Under the pieces are notes generated by a model, which saw only the letters and a list, made by a program, of their open reading frames with translations, did no database searches and was not told the origin of the DNA. Positions 5,287 through 6,425 of a DNA stretch of 6,425 bases are shown one piece after another. A program made the position numbers and the translations under genes. Where the stretch lies: the NCBI GenBank assembly GCA_020630305.1, contig JAHDBQ010000052.1, forward strand, positions 1 through 6,425, given 5' to 3'. Source of the DNA: Alphaproteobacteria bacterium (GTDB lineage Bacteria; Pseudomonadota; Alphaproteobacteria; Rickettsiales; Rickettsiaceae). The first letter of the stretch is position 1. Every line of letters begins with the position of its first letter.

Positions 5287-6171
5287 ATGCAAATTACATA
5301 TGGATCAACCGGATATTTCTTAGCAAAAGAAATATCTAAAAATCAAAATCTTGAGCTATTAGAAGCAGTTGCTGAAAAATATGATGATGGTGAGTGCAAG
5401 GTAAGAATTGATGGTACTATTGGTAAAGATATAACAATAGTACAGTCAACAAGCCATCCTGTGAATGATAATTTGATGGAGTTATTGCTGCTAGCTGATA
5501 CTGCAAAAAGGGCAGGAGCAAAGAATATCAGGGTGCTAATTCCATATTTTGGTTACAGCAGGCAGGATCGCTGTGCGCATAAAAATGGACCAATTTCTGC
5601 AAGCTTGGTTATTAAAATGATAGAAGTAGCTGGCATAACTGAGGTAATAACTTTTGATCTACACTCCGAAAATCTTGAAGGTGTATTTAATATTCAGCTG
5701 CAAAATATTAGTACCGCTTCTGTTTTTCTGCCAGTTTTAGAGAAGGTAGAAGATAAAGAAAATTGCGTTATAGTCTCGCCGGACCTTGGTGGTGCAGAAA
5801 GAGCCGAGAATTACGCTTCTATGCTTGGAACAGAGGTTGCAATTATCAAGAAATATCGCGATGCTAAGGATCAGTGCCACATGCAAGAAATTATGGGCGA
5901 GGTTGAAGGCAAGAATTGTATTATTATAGATGATATAATTGATGGCGGCAGTACAATGTGCAAAGCCACCGATTTGCTTACTTCTCGCGGGGCAAAAAGC
6001 GTAATTGGTATTGCGACGCATGGAGTATTTTCAGGCAGCGCTCTGCAGAAAATATCAGACTCGCCTTTGCAAAAATTATATATCTCTAATTCAATAAAAC
6101 AACTAAAAATATTGCCGGAAAAAATTAGTGTGCTCAAGCTTGATGAATTTGCTGGTTTATTAATTAAATAG
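5287..6171 (+). CDS. prs: Prs, ribose-phosphate pyrophosphokinase (PRPP synthetase)
   Basis: Makes PRPP from ribose 5-phosphate and ATP for purine, pyrimidine, NAD and histidine pathways; cytosolic. The start at 5287 is preferred over the in-frame ATG at 5263, because AAAAAGG sits 6 bases upstream and the protein then begins MQITYGSTGYFLAKEIS, like the family. This gives 294 residues, a little shorter than the ~310-315 of common class I enzymes. Motifs: QSTSHPVNDNLMELLLLAD (53-71), PYFGYSRQDR (86-95), DLHSENLEGVF (124-134), SPDLGGAERAENYA (164-177), the catalytic-loop basic patch KKYR (188-191), the PRPP loop IIDDIIDGGSTM (213-224), and a late ATHGVFSGSAL (243-253). The PRPP loop has Gly-Gly-Ser where DTxGT-type residues are usual. 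The C terminus looks complete. It is transcribed from its own promoter and converges on the gene at the right edge. Confidence 0.95.
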   Translation: MQITYGSTGYFLAKEISKNQNLELLEAVAEKYDDGECKVRIDGTIGKDITIVQSTSHPVNDNLMELLLLADTAKRAGAKNIRVLIPYFGYSRQDRCAHKNGPISASLVIKMIEVAGITEVITFDLHSENLEGVFNIQLQNISTASVFLPVLEKVEDKENCVIVSPDLGGAERAENYASMLGTEVAIIKKYRDAKDQCHMQEIMGEVEGKNCIIIDDIIDGGSTMCKATDLLTSRGAKSVIGIATHGVFSGSALQKISDSPLQKLYISNSIKQLKILPEKISVLKLDEFAGLLIK

Positions 6172-6371
6172 CTTTATTTTTTTGCTAAATATAAACCTTA
6201 CTTTGTATTTTTAGGTAACAGCTAATTAGTTTTTTTTCTCTCCTTGCTCAAAATTAATTTAAATATTATTTCTTTTGGGATAGTCTTGATCTGTTTTTAA
6301 TAAAATGAAAATGTATTTCAATTTAAAATAGAGGTTATTAAAAATTTGGGGAACGGCAATCCTTTTTTGAT

Positions 6372-6425
6372 TTAGCTTTTCTCTCTCCGAGATAATTCAT
6401 CTCGAATTTCAGCCGCCTTTTCGTA
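6372..6425 (-). CDS. uvrB: Probable UvrB C-terminal end (UVR motif), partial
   Basis: A minus-strand frame enters from the right edge and encodes YEKAAEIRDELSRREKS before TAA at 6374-6372. This matches the UVR motif (FEEAAxxRDEIxxLE type) that ends UvrB and binds UvrC during nucleotide excision repair. The stop lies a few residues past the motif, which fits UvrB; in UvrC the motif is internal. Other UVR-motif proteins (ClpC- or McsA-like) are possible but less likely. Only 17 residues are visible, so the call rests on one motif. The gene converges on prs with a 200-base AT-rich gap in which no other gene is seen. Confidence 0.6.
   Translation of the reverse strand, partial: YEKAAEIRDELSRREKS

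Noticed and set aside
5737..6137. Two minus-strand open frames of 88-94 codons
   Set aside because: They are antisense to prs, whose motifs are intact in the plus frame.
6211..6237. TTAG/CTAA mini-stem followed by a T8 run after prs
   Set aside because: The stem is only 4 bp, so the T run alone does not make a convincing intrinsic terminator.
6348..6368. GGGGA/TCCTT stem followed by T's, between prs and the probable uvrB
   Set aside because: The stem is short and relies on two G-T pairs; it is too weak to call as a terminator.
6388..6404. Perfect 6-bp inverted repeat CGAGAT/ATCTCG near the right edge
   Set aside because: It lies inside the coding end of the probable uvrB, where it encodes part of the UVR motif (IRDELSR), so it is more likely coincidental than a terminator.

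Overview
The window is AT-rich bacterial chromosome with densely packed housekeeping genes. It most likely comes from an alphaproteobacterium of the Rickettsiales type (an intracellular or endosymbiont-like lineage). Reasons: low GC by eye; the dUTPase core ([18 protein letters not shown]) has the alphaproteobacterial/rickettsial form; essential genes sit in small scattered transcription units; and a degenerate palindromic intergenic repeat of the GTCATCCTGA...AGGATCTC kind is present. The genus cannot be fixed from this sequence alone.

Layout, left to right. (1) 1-1181, plus strand: the 3' part of mraY (lipid I synthesis), then after 3 bases queE (7-carboxy-7-deazaguanine synthase, queuosine pathway). 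(2) 1182-1328: a short gap holding only a 10-codon ORF. (3) 1329-1770, plus: dut (dUTPase), complete in its motifs but split by a frameshift between motif 1 and motifs 2-5. (4) 1771-2177: a 407-base stretch without an intact gene, with a hairpin after dut and possible debris of a small minus-strand gene. (5) 2178-3323, minus: an LpoA/LppC-like lipoprotein, divergent by 42 bp from (6) 3366-4202, plus: rsmI (16S rRNA C1402 2'-O-methyltransferase); this pair is conserved across proteobacteria. (7) 4203-4508: a convergent intergenic region with a short AT hairpin and a ~95-bp imperfect palindromic repeat ending in a T tract. (8) 4509-5183, minus: tsaB (tRNA t6A synthesis). (9) 5287-6171, plus: prs (PRPP synthetase), preceded by a near-consensus sigma-70 promoter. 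(10) 6372-6425, minus: the last 17 codons of what looks like uvrB, entering from the right edge.

The genes do not form one pathway. They cover cell wall synthesis (mraY, and probably the lpoA-like gene), tRNA and rRNA modification (queE, tsaB, rsmI) and nucleotide supply or hygiene (dut, prs). I see no new multi-gene system, no CRISPR array, no intact mobile element and no RNA gene. The points most worth checking are the dut frameshift, the palindromic repeat with the ORF that runs into it from tsaB, and the gene debris at 1771-2177.
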